DNA of 64,000 nt from Granulicella aggregans (GCF_014203275.1 NZ_JACHIP010000004.1:434001-498000); one strand, 5' to 3'; numbered from the stretch's first letter, positions 18,869 to 28,979 are shown. Numbers and translations are program-made. Notes: a model not told the origin generated them from the sequence alone.

Positions 18869-20332
18869 TCATGCTGTGGCCCGGTCCATCTTTAGTGCGG
18901 ACAACAACGCCTCAAAGCTCTGAGGATCGAGCTTGCCCGGAATGTCCTTGGACATGATGGCTGTGATCTGGGCAAGGTCGAGGCTCTCGCGATACGGCCT
19001 CTCCTCCGAGAGCGCCGTGTACACATCCGCCACCGCGATGATCCGGGTCTCGATCGATAGATCCTCGCTGCGGAGATTGTTTGGGTAACCCGTTCCATCC
19101 AGCTTCTCGTGATGGGAGCCGGCCACCTGCGCCAACTCGCGAAACGCGGGAATCCGGTTCAAAATCTTCTTCGTCAGTGCAGGGTGCTGCTTGACGAGCA
19201 TGAACTCCTCTGCCGTCAACTTGCCTTGCTTCTCCAGTACCGCCGTCGGAATCCTCAGCTTGCCCAGGTCATGTAGCAGCGCGGCCCGACGGACAAACTG
19301 TGTCCTCTTCGCCGAAAGCCCCATCGTCTCCGCGATCATCATGGCGGAGTCCGCGACCCCCAGCGAGTGGACGACCGTAAACGGCGACTTGGCGTCGACC
19401 ACGTCGGAGAACGCCTCGCAGATGCGATCAATCCTCTCCGGTCCCAGCTTCAACCCGGCCCTCGGCTCCAGCTCCAACACCGCTGCCCGTGTCTCCGCCT
19501 CGGGCAGGATATCCAGGCATCCCCGCCATAGTGTTTGGTCGCGATGCAACGACGCCGCAACCTTTACCAGATCGGGATCAAACCATTTGCCGCTCCGCGT
19601 CCGCATCACCGCAATCGCATTGTCCGGACCCTTGTCGGACGCAAAGACATCGAGGTGCTGCGCGATGGCCGCAATCCGCGCCAGCATGGGGATTCGGTGG
19701 CCCAGCCAGCGCCCTGGCTGTCCCGTACCGTCCCAGCGCTCGTCGATCGCCCGAACCGCCTCTGCTGTCGCGGAGCTCAGGCCTATCTTGGCGATAATCC
19801 CCGCGCTGCGGTCCCAACTCGGTGTGAACGCGTCTTCCTGCGGAACAGGAGCCGGCTCTACTGGTCGCCCGATTCTGGCAAGCAGGTCGAATGGCTCATT
19901 CGAGGAAGCTAGCCCAATGTCCGCAATGGCCCTTTGTTCCGCGAGCAGGCTTCGCCGTATCGACTCGCGAGGAGTGATCCCAAGCCGGGTCGTCGCGTGC
20001 AGCCCTCTCCAGTTCTCGCGGCGGTTCTGCGCCAGGTGAATGTGGCTTTGCCCGTCCACGATGCCACTCATATGCGCCGCGTTGCTGGTCTGGCCAATGT
20101 CCTTCAGCAGCAGCGCGTAGTAAAGATCGCTCAGTTCAGCCTGCGAGAGCCCCGCCTTCGCCCCGATCCGCATCCCTAGCACGCAACTCCGTAAGGCGTG
20201 GCCGGGAACGGCCCCCTCCGTCAGGTCGAGCGCGTACGACAGCGCGGAGATCAGCTCTGGCATGTCGATGCGGCCGGTCTCTTCCCGGAAGACCTGGGGT
20301 CGCGCAATGCTGGTTGAGTCGCGGAAGATCAA
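18869..20332 (-). CDS. HD-GYP c-di-GMP phosphodiesterase-like protein with duplicated domain (paralogue 2)
   Basis: I choose a TTG start at 20332 (AGGA 6 bases upstream), giving 487 aa and an N-terminus about as long as in paralogue 1; the alternative is the ATG at 20263 (MPELISALSY). The layout equals its neighbour: a worn N-terminal module (GHALRSCVLGMRIG, LLLKDIGQ, DERWDGTGQP) and an intact C-terminal HD-GYP (HSLGVADSA, LLHDLGKLRIPTAVLEK, GSHHEKLDGTGYPNNL). An extra stretch of about 45 residues (NRRENWRGLHATTR to PVPQEDAFTPSW) separates helices in the N-terminal half. Strong identity in ICEAFSDVVDAKSPFT and RIIAVADVYxALSEERPYRE shows a recent tandem duplication. Confidence 0.87.
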   Translation of the reverse strand: MIFRDSTSIARPQVFREETGRIDMPELISALSYALDLTEGAVPGHALRSCVLGMRIGAKAGLSQAELSDLYYALLLKDIGQTSNAAHMSGIVDGQSHIHLAQNRRENWRGLHATTRLGITPRESIRRSLLAEQRAIADIGLASSNEPFDLLARIGRPVEPAPVPQEDAFTPSWDRSAGIIAKIGLSSATAEAVRAIDERWDGTGQPGRWLGHRIPMLARIAAIAQHLDVFASDKGPDNAIAVMRTRSGKWFDPDLVKVAASLHRDQTLWRGCLDILPEAETRAAVLELEPRAGLKLGPERIDRICEAFSDVVDAKSPFTVVHSLGVADSAMMIAETMGLSAKRTQFVRRAALLHDLGKLRIPTAVLEKQGKLTAEEFMLVKQHPALTKKILNRIPAFRELAQVAGSHHEKLDGTGYPNNLRSEDLSIETRIIAVADVYTALSEERPYRESLDLAQITAIMSKDIPGKLDPQSFEALLSALKMDRATA

Positions 20333-20410
20333 AAAGATTCCTGCCCCGAAATATAGCGGGGTCGACGCGACGGATTCGCGTGCTTGACGTCTAGGGAGTT
20401 GCAGGCAGGG

Positions 20411-20487
20411 TGGTGGGCCCACCAGGACTTGAACCTGGAACCAGCGGATTATGAGTCCGATGCTCTAACCAATTGAGCTATAGGCCC
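20411..20487 (-). tRNA. tRNA with CAU anticodon (probably Ile2; Met possible)
   Basis: The minus strand folds as a full cloverleaf: acceptor GGGCCTA/TGGGCCC, D arm GCTC/GAGC, anticodon loop CTCATAA, T arm CCAGG-TTCAAGT-CCTGG, then A73 and an encoded CCA. The anticodon is CAU. Acceptor pairs 4-69 and 5-68 are both C-G, which in E. coli favour lysidine synthetase (TilS) and thus tRNA-Ile2 over elongator Met. Base 27-43 is a T-C mismatch. Confidence 0.9.
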
Positions 20488-20757
20488 GTAAATCCGATTC
20501 TACAGCTTCATGGTCGCTGGTGGCTTTGTCAGCCAAGTGGGGTCTCATCCCGCAGAGATTGCGGCTGGACAGTTGTCGTTCAGTTGTCCTGCTTGCGGAT
20601 ACGAAGCTCTGGAGTCCGGCGAAGCATTCGCCAAAGTGCAGGGTGCAGTTAAGGTGGAAGCCCCTTTCATCTGTATTCCCTACTACTCTCGCCGCATTTG
20701 TATCGCTCCACTATCACGCCGAAGTTGCAACCGCTCCACCAACGGTGCTACATCCGC

Positions 20758-23256
20758 CTACCTCTTTGCCTGAAACCCGACCAACGTTTCGTCATCATCC
20801 CCGATCGGCATCCCCGGCGGAGCCTCGATCGCCTTCACCGGCGCAAACTTCTCCGGGTTGCGATCGAACTCCTCGATCCGGCGAACGGCATAAGCGTAAA
20901 CGGGAATCTTCACATCGGCCTTCTGCTTCAGATCGTCCAGTCGCGCAATCGTGGTCGCCCGCACGACCGACGAAGCCGCGGGATTCGCAGCCAGTCGCAG
21001 CAGCGCCTCAACGGTTCGCAGAAAGACGGCATCGGCGATGAGCGCCTTCATCGTTCCCGCTTCTGCATCAGGCCGCGTCGCCGCCAGCGTCTGATCGATC
21101 ACCTCGTTGAGCGAAGGTGCGCCGCCATCGCGGGCGTGGTCTACCTCCAACCGGCTCGCGCGCTGCGGATGAAATAGCAACCCCAGCGTAAGGTCTGCCG
21201 ACGACTCAGCCGCCGCGATGGGATCGAACGTCAATCCCGTATGCGAGGCAAATGACTCCCGCGTCCGCTCCATCCCAGCGGGCATCGGAGGCAGGATCTT
21301 CAGCAAACTCTCCGGCAGCTCCAGCGTCTCCGGCGAAAGCGTCTTCAACACCGCCGCCAACGCCTTCCGCTGCTCTTCCGGCTTTACGATCTCGGTGACC
21401 GTCTGCCCATCCCCACGCAGCGCATAGCGATAATCCAGCCCGCCAATCACCTTCGCCGCCGCCTCGGTCTGGTAGCGATGCAGCAGATACACCAACACCA
21501 GCTTGTCTTCCAGTTCTGCCATCGGTTCGCCGCTTCGAATCGCCCCTTCGCCAAACCGCTTCAGCGCCACCGCCCGCGCATCGAGAACGCGGTTCAACTC
21601 ATCCGTCGCATCCGCTCCGTTGTCCCAAAGGTGAGCATGAGGATGCGCTCCGCCCAACGGCCGCGCGTCTTCATCGGTGATGAAGTACATCCCCCGCTTC
21701 AGCGCCGCGTCGATCGGCTTGCTCAGCGTCGGCTGGTCCGCATTCGCCGGAAGATCGCGGTAGCCATAGTCGATCGCCACCTTGTCCCACGCGCCGATAT
21801 TCACCGCATACGCATGGCTCACATCCGGTATACCCGCCGCATCGAGCGTCACATAAGGGTGCGGATAGTCCATCACGCTCGCCGACTGCGAGAAGCTGCT
21901 CGCGGCAAAATTATGTGCCAGCCCCAGCGTGTGCCCGGTCTCATGCGCCGATAGCTGCCGGATCCGCGCCAGCACCATCGCGAGCATCGGATCGTTCTTC
22001 GCAGGCAGCGCCTTGCCGTCCGGATAGGGAGACAAGAGCGCCTCGGCGATCATGTAGTCCTGCCGCCCGCGCAGAGACCCAAGCGTGACGTTCCCCTTGA
22101 TGATCTCGCCCGTCCTCGGGTCGGCGACCGCCTCGCCGTAGCTCCAGCCGCGCGTATACCGATGCACCCACTGGATGATGTTGTACCGCACATCCATCGG
22201 GTCAGCGTCCGCAGGAAGTATGTCCACCTTGAACGCATCCTTCCATCCCGCCGCCGTAAACGCCTGGTTCCACCACCGCGCACCTTCGAGCAGCGCCGTT
22301 CGTATCGGCTCCGGCGCTCCGCGATCGACATAGTACTGGATCGGCGCAACCGGCTCGCAGTCTTTCACGCACGCGGGATCTTTCTTCACCAACCGGTGCC
22401 GCAGGATGAACTTCTGATCGAGGCTCTCGCCCAGCGCCACACTGTAATCGCGATAGCTGGAAGGGAAGTACCCCGCGCGCGGATCAAACTTCCGCGGCAC
22501 AAACCCGGCAGGAGGCAGTTCGATGAAGCTCTGGTGCTCCCGCACCGTCATCGCATGAGCATCGGGCGTGACGTTCTTGACGAACTCGCCCTTGGCCGCT
22601 CCTTCAGTGGTGAAGGTTAGAATCGCCTCGACCTCGGTGTTTTTAGGAAATGCCTTAGTCGCATCGAGCGCAATCGCGGACCGCGTCGGATCCACCTTGT
22701 ACGTCCCCTGTTCCAGTGATTGCAGGGTCTCCACCACTCCATGTGCGTCGCGCACAAAGAAGTCGGTTGCATCCACCAGCACCTCACCGTTAGCGTCCTC
22801 TGCCGCCACCGTAAACCCAAACAGCACTGACTCCGGAAACGATTGCTTCACCGCCAGCACTTCGGCCGGATCAGCCGCGCTGCTCCGAAAAGCCTCGTTC
22901 GCCTGCACCAGCAGCACCTTCGGCCCCGACCGCTCGAACCTGACAATTCGTCCCGGACCAATCTGGCCGCGATCCAGCCCAAGATCGTTCGAGCCCGTTC
23001 CGTACGGCAGGGAATCGGTATACAGCAAATCCTGAGATAGCTTTGGAATTTCGAGGTAAAGCCTGCCCGTCGCCGCGTCCCAATCCAGTGGCAACAGTCC
23101 CGTGAGGTGCCTCATCGAGGCCGTCTTCGCGGCAATCGAGGGCTGCGCGTTCGGCGTGGCAACACCCTGAGCCGAAAGAGCGCACGGTAGAAGAGCCAAT
23201 GCGGCAGACGGCAAAAACATCCTGCAGAGAAGGGGAGAGAGCGATAGACGCGGCAT
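20758..23256 (-). CDS. Secreted zinc-dependent metalloprotease (DUF5117/DUF4953 type)
   Basis: This 832-aa protein begins with a signal peptide (FLPSAALALLPCALSAQG). The N-terminal half (DUF5117-like, with DLGLDRGQIGPGRIVRFER) precedes a metzincin-like catalytic domain: HETGHTLGLAHNF holds the HExxHxxGxxH zinc site, and SVMDYPHP supplies the Met-turn. The C-terminal third is helical and follows the DUF4953 pattern. It is likely periplasmic or outer-membrane associated and degrades proteins; the substrate is unknown. The family is frequent in Acidobacteria and Bacteroidetes. It is a single gene, 24 bases after the small gene at 23281-23499 on the same strand, so co-transcription is possible. 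The 270 bases between its 3' end and the tRNA hold nothing I can recognise. Confidence 0.9.
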   Translation of the reverse strand: MPRLSLSPLLCRMFLPSAALALLPCALSAQGVATPNAQPSIAAKTASMRHLTGLLPLDWDAATGRLYLEIPKLSQDLLYTDSLPYGTGSNDLGLDRGQIGPGRIVRFERSGPKVLLVQANEAFRSSAADPAEVLAVKQSFPESVLFGFTVAAEDANGEVLVDATDFFVRDAHGVVETLQSLEQGTYKVDPTRSAIALDATKAFPKNTEVEAILTFTTEGAAKGEFVKNVTPDAHAMTVREHQSFIELPPAGFVPRKFDPRAGYFPSSYRDYSVALGESLDQKFILRHRLVKKDPACVKDCEPVAPIQYYVDRGAPEPIRTALLEGARWWNQAFTAAGWKDAFKVDILPADADPMDVRYNIIQWVHRYTRGWSYGEAVADPRTGEIIKGNVTLGSLRGRQDYMIAEALLSPYPDGKALPAKNDPMLAMVLARIRQLSAHETGHTLGLAHNFAASSFSQSASVMDYPHPYVTLDAAGIPDVSHAYAVNIGAWDKVAIDYGYRDLPANADQPTLSKPIDAALKRGMYFITDEDARPLGGAHPHAHLWDNGADATDELNRVLDARAVALKRFGEGAIRSGEPMAELEDKLVLVYLLHRYQTEAAAKVIGGLDYRYALRGDGQTVTEIVKPEEQRKALAAVLKTLSPETLELPESLLKILPPMPAGMERTRESFASHTGLTFDPIAAAESSADLTLGLLFHPQRASRLEVDHARDGGAPSLNEVIDQTLAATRPDAEAGTMKALIADAVFLRTVEALLRLAANPAASSVVRATTIARLDDLKQKADVKIPVYAYAVRRIEEFDRNPEKFAPVKAIEAPPGMPIGDDDETLVGFQAKR

Positions 23257-23280
23257 CGCTCTCTTGTAACATGCCCCGGG

Positions 23281-23499
23281 CTATTTCTCCGGCATCGATC
23301 CCGGCGTTATATTCGCATCCTCCGGAGCAGACGGGTTGATGTGACCAGCCCCATTCTCCGGCGTATTGGAGTTCACATCCGTCTTTCCCGGCCCGGCGGT
23401 CGCGGGATTATCCCCCTTCGGCCCCGAAGGGGTCGCGCCCACGCTGTGCTGCGCGGGCTGGTGCGCCGAAGTCTCGTTCGTCTTCTCTGCTGTCGCCAT
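23281..23499 (-). CDS. Small disordered hydrophilic protein, function unknown
   Basis: This 72-aa protein is rich in Gly, Pro, Asn, Thr and Ala (SVGATPSGPKGDNPATAG, NTPENGAGHINPSAPED), with no hydrophobic segment and probably no stable fold. An AGGAG sits 7 bases before the ATG, so translation is likely. Its composition resembles small stress-related hydrophilins, but that is only a likeness. It precedes the metalloprotease by 24 bases. Confidence 0.6.
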   Translation of the reverse strand: MATAEKTNETSAHQPAQHSVGATPSGPKGDNPATAGPGKTDVNSNTPENGAGHINPSAPEDANITPGSMPEK

Positions 23500-23600
23500 A
23501 TTTGTTCTCCTAGAGCGTAGGAGTCGTCCGGCCCAAGCTTCGTTGCTCCCGAATAGAATCGAATCATGCGCGATCGCATCTCAAAGCACTTGGAAAATCT

Positions 23601-23648
23601 GTGCCCCATTCATTCGTGGTCTCATCACGAATGAGTGGGACCGCCACC
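23601..23648 (+). repeat. Covarying hairpin repeat, copy b (TCATTCG stem)
   Basis: GTGCCCCATTCATTCGTGGT and then CATCACGAATGAGTGGGACC make a stem of about 14 bp. The element overlaps the start of the HAD phosphatase gene and contains its likely ATG (23631). Confidence 0.75.
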
Positions 23649-24197
23649 AACCCCCAGGGAAAAGCCCTCTTCCTCGACCGCGACGGCGTCATCAACGAAG
23701 AGGCCAGCTACCTCTGGCGGCGCGAAGACGTCCGTTTCGTCCCCGGCATCTTCTCCCTCTGCCGCACCGCGCAATCGCTCGGATACAAACTGGTCGTCGT
23801 CACCAACCAGGCCGGAATCGGGCGTGGCATGTACACGGAAGACGACTTCCGCTCCCTCATGCACTGGATGCGCGCGGAGTTCGTCCGCGAGCGGGTCACG
23901 CTCGACGCGATCTACTTCTCCCCCTACCACCCCGAACACGGCATCGGCGACTACAAGCGCGAGCACGAAGACCGCAAACCCGGCCCCGGCATGCTCCGCC
24001 GCGCCGCCGCCGACCTCAACCTCTCGCTAGCCGATTCCATTCTCATCGGCGACCGCTGCACCGACATCGCTGCCGCCAACGCCGCCGGTCTCCGTCAGGC
24101 CTTCCTCATCGCCGTCACCGAAACCGCTTGCCTTGGCAACTATCTCCCCGTCACCACCCTGGCCGAAGTAGAGCTTTGGCTCCGCACAAACGGCTAG
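23631..24197 (+). CDS. HAD-IIIA phosphatase, GmhB/HisB-N-like
   Basis: The protein is 188 aa from the ATG at 23631; a GTG at 23601 would add ten repeat-derived residues. HAD motifs are in order: LFLDRDGVIN (nucleophile and acid/base Asp), VVVTNQAGIGRG, RKPGPGM (Lys), and LIGDRCTDIAAANAAG. This is the layout of D-glycero-D-manno-heptose-1,7-bisphosphate 7-phosphatase. However, the zinc loop of E. coli GmhB (CxH...CxC) is here SPYHPEHG...EHEDRKPGP, with the Cys ligands absent. The substrate could be heptose bisphosphate for LPS or another phosphosugar or histidinol phosphate. The convergent rmlC gene downstream favours surface-sugar metabolism. Confidence 0.85.
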   Translation: MSGTATNPQGKALFLDRDGVINEEASYLWRREDVRFVPGIFSLCRTAQSLGYKLVVVTNQAGIGRGMYTEDDFRSLMHWMRAEFVRERVTLDAIYFSPYHPEHGIGDYKREHEDRKPGPGMLRRAAADLNLSLADSILIGDRCTDIAAANAAGLRQAFLIAVTETACLGNYLPVTTLAEVELWLRTNG

Positions 24198-24205
24198 AGC
24201 TCGAA

Positions 24206-24246
24206 TGCCCCATCCATGACAGTTTCATCGTCATGGGTGGGACGTA
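24206..24246 (+). repeat. Covarying hairpin repeat, copy c (CATGAC stem)
   Basis: TGCCCCATCCATGACAGTTT and then CATCGTCATGGGTGGGACGT form the hairpin. It lies 9 bases after the phosphatase stop and 15 bases from the end of rmlC on the other strand, a place where a terminator would be expected. Confidence 0.75.
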
Positions 24247-24261
24247 TACCGCCCGTGGTCT

Positions 24262-24831
24262 TTACTTTCCACCCGGTAAATCCGCATCCCTCAACAACAC
24301 CCCAACAGCATCCTTCGCACTCACCAGCGGCTCCCCATCCAGCAAATCCAGAGGCCACGGGATCCCCAACGCCGGATCATTCCACAGAACGCACCGCTCC
24401 CCCTGCGGATAGTAAAGATCGGTCGTCTTGTACAGCACCTCCGCCGTCTCAGACAGCACCACAAACCCGTGAGCGAACCCCTCCGGGATCCATACCATCT
24501 CCACCGCATCCATCGGATCTTCGCGCTTCAGATGCACGCCCATGTACTTGCCAAACTCCGGCGAATCCGGCCGCAGGTCCACCGCCACGTCCCAGATATG
24601 CCCGGAGAGCACCCGCAACAGCTTCCCCTGTGGCTTGCCTAGCTGGTAATGCAATCCGCGCAAAACTCCCTTGCGCGAAAACGACTGGTTATCCTGCACA
24701 AACTCGCGATCAATCCCCAGCTTCGCGAACGCCTCGCGATTGAACATCTCGGCAAACCAGCCGCGATCGTCGCCAAATCGGCGCGGACGCAGGACTTTCA
24801 CATCGGCAAGCGCAGTATCCACAACTTCCAT
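24262..24831 (-). CDS. rfbC: dTDP-4-dehydrorhamnose 3,5-epimerase
   Basis: The protein is 189 aa from MEVVDTALADVKVLRP at 24831; the open frame extends further but the added part is not conserved. Family marks are RGWFAEMFN, FVQDNQSFSRKGVLRGLHYQ with the catalytic His, GHIWDVAVDLR, and WIPEGFAHGFVVLSE. It epimerises dTDP-4-keto-6-deoxyglucose on the way to dTDP-rhamnose in the cytoplasm. Other rml genes (A, B, D) are not in the window, so this copy is separate from the rest of the pathway. Confidence 0.93.
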   Translation of the reverse strand: MEVVDTALADVKVLRPRRFGDDRGWFAEMFNREAFAKLGIDREFVQDNQSFSRKGVLRGLHYQLGKPQGKLLRVLSGHIWDVAVDLRPDSPEFGKYMGVHLKREDPMDAVEMVWIPEGFAHGFVVLSETAEVLYKTTDLYYPQGERCVLWNDPALGIPWPLDLLDGEPLVSAKDAVGVLLRDADLPGGK

Positions 24832-24898
24832 CCCGCAATTGTAAAGTCCCTCGATCAACGGCCAATGCCACTTCCGGGCACTCTCTCCGTACGATCCC

Positions 24899-24936
24899 TG
24901 CCCCATTCATTCGCAGCCGTATCGCGAATGAGTGGG
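24899..24936 (+). repeat. Covarying hairpin repeat, copy d (TCATTCG stem)
   Basis: TGCCCCATTCATTCGCAGCC and then TATCGCGAATGAGTGGG form the hairpin. It lies in the 187-base region between the divergent rfbC and DUF721 genes. The inner stem matches copy b, while the loop side matches copy g. Confidence 0.7.
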
Positions 24937-25018
24937 TCTGCCCCAAACTCGCCAGCCGGGAGCCGTGACCGGGTGCCAGATGTGGGCATCTTGCCACAGC
25001 GTCTACCATGGTCTAACG

Positions 25019-25306
25019 ATGGCCCTCGAAAACATGCGCACGATGCTTCGCGGCAATCTCGGCCGCAGCCTCAACGCCCTCTCCGACGAAGACCGCCTCG
25101 CCGCCGCCTGGCCGGTAGCCTGCGGCCGCGCCATGGCCGAGCACGGCGAGATCGTCGCCCTCTTCGAAGGCACCCTCACCGTCGAGGTCTCCGACGCCGC
25201 CTGGCTCTCCCAGATGCTCTCCATGCGCTCCATCCTCCAGAACGAGCTCGCCCGCATCGCCCAGGTCAAGGTCACCGCGATACACTTTGAACTGAAAAAG
25301 AGATAA
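25019..25306 (+). CDS. DUF721 (DciA-like) protein
   Basis: From the ATG at 25019 the protein is 95 aa, the single DUF721 domain: WPVACGRAMAEHGEIVALFE, TLTVEVSDAAWLSQMLSMRS, then LARIAQVKVTAIHFEL. Proteins with this domain include DciA, the helicase loader or operator found in bacteria that lack DnaC. The present protein is short and lacks the long C-terminal tail of some DciA proteins, so a role in loading is only suggested. It is 30 bases before gatC, in the same direction, so a gatCA operon with this gene first is likely. Confidence 0.75.
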   Translation: MALENMRTMLRGNLGRSLNALSDEDRLAAAWPVACGRAMAEHGEIVALFEGTLTVEVSDAAWLSQMLSMRSILQNELARIAQVKVTAIHFELKKR

Positions 25307-25336
25307 CGAAGAGCAAGTAATAGAGGGTAAAGAAAG

Positions 25337-25663
25337 ATGAGCGAAACCGCAGTCGTAACGCTGGAAGATGTAAGCCACGTCGCTGAGCTTGCCAACCTCG
25401 AGCTGACCGCCGACGAACTGCCGCACATGCAGCACAATCTGAATGCCATCCTCGGCTACATCGCCCAGCTCAACGAACTCGACACCACCGGCGTCCCACC
25501 CATGGCGCAAGTCGGCGAGATGCTGGGCAGCGAAGTGCATGTACACGGCGAGACCCTCCGCCCCGACGCCATCAAACCCTCGCTCGACCGCGCCGCCGTC
25601 ATGGCCTCCGCCCCCGAAACCGACGGCAAGTTCTTCAAAGTCCCCAAGGTCATCGAGCGGTAA
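25337..25663 (+). CDS. gatC: Asp-tRNA(Asn)/Glu-tRNA(Gln) amidotransferase subunit C
   Basis: GatC is the small subunit that holds GatA and GatB together in the GatCAB complex, which amidates Glu-tRNA(Gln) or Asp-tRNA(Asn). The 108-aa protein shows VSHVAELANLELTADELPHM, LNAILGYIAQLNELDT and LRPDAIKPSLDRAAVMASAP. A GAGG precedes the ATG by about 11 bases. gatA follows 79 bases later; gatB is not in the window. Confidence 0.95.
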   Translation: MSETAVVTLEDVSHVAELANLELTADELPHMQHNLNAILGYIAQLNELDTTGVPPMAQVGEMLGSEVHVHGETLRPDAIKPSLDRAAVMASAPETDGKFFKVPKVIER

Positions 25664-25742
25664 TTCAGCAGTCAGCGGGTTAGCAGGTAAAGCGTTGAGC
25701 GAGTCAGCGACCCCACAAGTCAGCGAGCAAGGAATAGCGAGA

Positions 25743-27203
25743 TTGAGCGTACTTACCGAATTGAAACAGACATTGACCATCGCCGACATCCGCGCGGCTA
25801 TTGAGAACCGCACTGCAACGGCGACCTCCATCGCTGAAGAGCACTACGCCCGCATCGCCGCAGAAGACGGCCTATCCGGAAAGCAGATCAACAGCTTCCT
25901 GGCCCTGAGCCGCGACCGCGCCCTCGCCAAAGCCGCCGCCATCGACGACCTCGCCGCCCTCGGCGATCCGCTGCCTCTCCTCGCAGGCGTCCCGGTCGGC
26001 ATCAAGGACGTCCTTACCATGCAGGGCAGCCCTGCCACCGCAGGCTCGAAGATCCTCTCCGGCTACATGCCCCCCTACGACGCCACCGCCGTCAAAAAAC
26101 TCGACGCAGCCGGTGCCATCCTCCTCGGCAAGCTCAACTGCGACGAGTTCGCCATGGGCTCCTCGAATGAGAACTCCGCCTACGGCCCCGTCCGCAACCC
26201 TCGCGCCCTCGACCGCGTCCCCGGCGGGTCTTCAGGAGGATCGGCCGCCGCCGTAGCCGCAGGCTTCGCCACCGCTACCCTCGGTACCGATACCGGCGGC
26301 TCCATCCGTCAGCCCGCAGCCTTCTGCGGCGTCGTCGGGCTCCTGCCCACTTACGGACGAGTCAGCCGCTACGGCCTTATCGCCTTCGCCTCCTCGCTCG
26401 ATCGCGTCGGCCCCTTCACCAACTCCGTCAAGGATGCCGCCACCGTTCTCGGCGTCCTCGGAGGCCAGGACTCCCTCGACGCCACCAGCTCCGACCGCCC
26501 CGCCGATGACTATGTGACCGCACTGACCAAGCCCGTAGCCGGTCTCAAGGTAGGCGTCCCCGCCGAGTACTTCGGCGAAGGCCTCGACCCCGAGATTCGC
26601 GCCGCCGTCGAAAAGACCATCGACCAGCTAAAGGCCGCAGGCTGCACCATCGTCCCCGTCCATCTCCCCCACACCAAGTACGCGGTTCCCACCTACTACG
26701 TCATCGCCACCGCCGAGGCCTCCTCGAACCTCTCGCGTTTCGACGGTGTCCGCTTCGGCCACCGGACGGAAACGCCAGCAAATTTGTCGGCGATGTATAA
26801 GAAAACCCGCGACGAAGCCTTCGGCCCCGAGGTCAAACGCCGCATCCTGCTCGGCACCTACGTCCTCTCCGCCGGCTACTACGACGCCTACTACAAGAAG
26901 GCCCAGCAGGTCCGAGCCCTCATCACCCGAGACTTCCTCGAAGCCTTCATGCAGGTTGATGTCATCGTGGGTCCCATGACGCCTACGCCCGCCTTCAAAA
27001 TCGGCGAAAAGTCCGACGACCCCATGGCCATGTACCTCGCCGACATCTACTCCGTAGCAGCCTCGCTAGCCGGCATCTGTGGCGTCTCCGTCCCCTGCGG
27101 TACCACCGCCGAGGGCTTACCCATCGGCGTCCAGATCATGGGCAAACACTTTGACGAGTCCACTGTCCTCCGCGTAGGCGCAGCCGTAGAATCCGCCCAG
27201 TAA
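25743..27203 (+). CDS. gatA: Asp-tRNA(Asn)/Glu-tRNA(Gln) amidotransferase subunit A
   Basis: GatA is the glutaminase subunit of GatCAB. The start is a TTG at 25743, with AAGGA 9 bases upstream; no ATG or GTG is suitable, and 486 aa is the normal length. The amidase-signature Ser-cisSer-Lys triad is visible: VGIKDVLT (Lys), VPGGSSGGSA, and TDTGGSIRQPAAFCG. The gap before the gene holds short AGCGGGTTAGCAGG / AGTCAGCGA direct repeats, so translation may depend on its own site rather than coupling to gatC. Confidence 0.95.
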   Translation: MSVLTELKQTLTIADIRAAIENRTATATSIAEEHYARIAAEDGLSGKQINSFLALSRDRALAKAAAIDDLAALGDPLPLLAGVPVGIKDVLTMQGSPATAGSKILSGYMPPYDATAVKKLDAAGAILLGKLNCDEFAMGSSNENSAYGPVRNPRALDRVPGGSSGGSAAAVAAGFATATLGTDTGGSIRQPAAFCGVVGLLPTYGRVSRYGLIAFASSLDRVGPFTNSVKDAATVLGVLGGQDSLDATSSDRPADDYVTALTKPVAGLKVGVPAEYFGEGLDPEIRAAVEKTIDQLKAAGCTIVPVHLPHTKYAVPTYYVIATAEASSNLSRFDGVRFGHRTETPANLSAMYKKTRDEAFGPEVKRRILLGTYVLSAGYYDAYYKKAQQVRALITRDFLEAFMQVDVIVGPMTPTPAFKIGEKSDDPMAMYLADIYSVAASLAGICGVSVPCGTTAEGLPIGVQIMGKHFDESTVLRVGAAVESAQ

Positions 27204-27214
27204 GGTACCTTTGT

Positions 27215-27245
27215 TTGTCATTCCCGAAGGGAATCTGCGTTTCTA
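27215..27245 (+). repeat. GTCATTCCC-type dispersed repeat
   Basis: TGTCATTCCCGAAGGGAATC is also found, slightly changed, at 53175-53206 and 49348-49375. ATTCCCGAAGGGAAT is a small inverted repeat. It lies 12 bases after gatA. Confidence 0.6.
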
Positions 27246-27257
27246 GACCGGGGGCGG

Positions 27258-27287
27258 GTGCCCCACATCTCGATTCTGAGATGTGGG
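27258..27287 (+). repeat. Covarying hairpin repeat, copy e (CATCTC stem)
   Basis: GTGCCCCACATCTCGATTCT and GAGATGTGGG form an 11-bp stem. It is followed by a second copy with a different inner stem only 21 bases away. Confidence 0.75.
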
Positions 27288-27308
27288 CAGAATCCCCACA
27301 AACCTTCC

Positions 27309-27350
27309 GTGCCCCACTCATCGCGGCTTTCTCGCGATGAGTGGGACGTA
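27309..27350 (+). repeat. Covarying hairpin repeat, copy f (TCATCGCG stem)
   Basis: GTGCCCCACTCATCGCGGCT and then CTCGCGATGAGTGGGACGTA form a strong stem of about 15 bp, ending 21 bases before the GH13 start codon, so it lies in or before the leader of that gene. Confidence 0.78.
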
Positions 27351-27371
27351 AACCCTCCACCGAGGTCCCTC

Positions 27372-28979
<1,608 letters not shown>

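Noticed and set aside
20510..20773. 87-aa ORF on the plus strand between tRNA and protease gene
   Set aside because: No coding-like third-base pattern, no ribosome-binding site; ends inside the protease gene.
25307..25742. gatA starting in the gatC gene (open frame from 25443)
   Set aside because: The upstream part overlaps gatC in another frame; the TTG at 25743 gives normal GatA length and has a ribosome-binding site.
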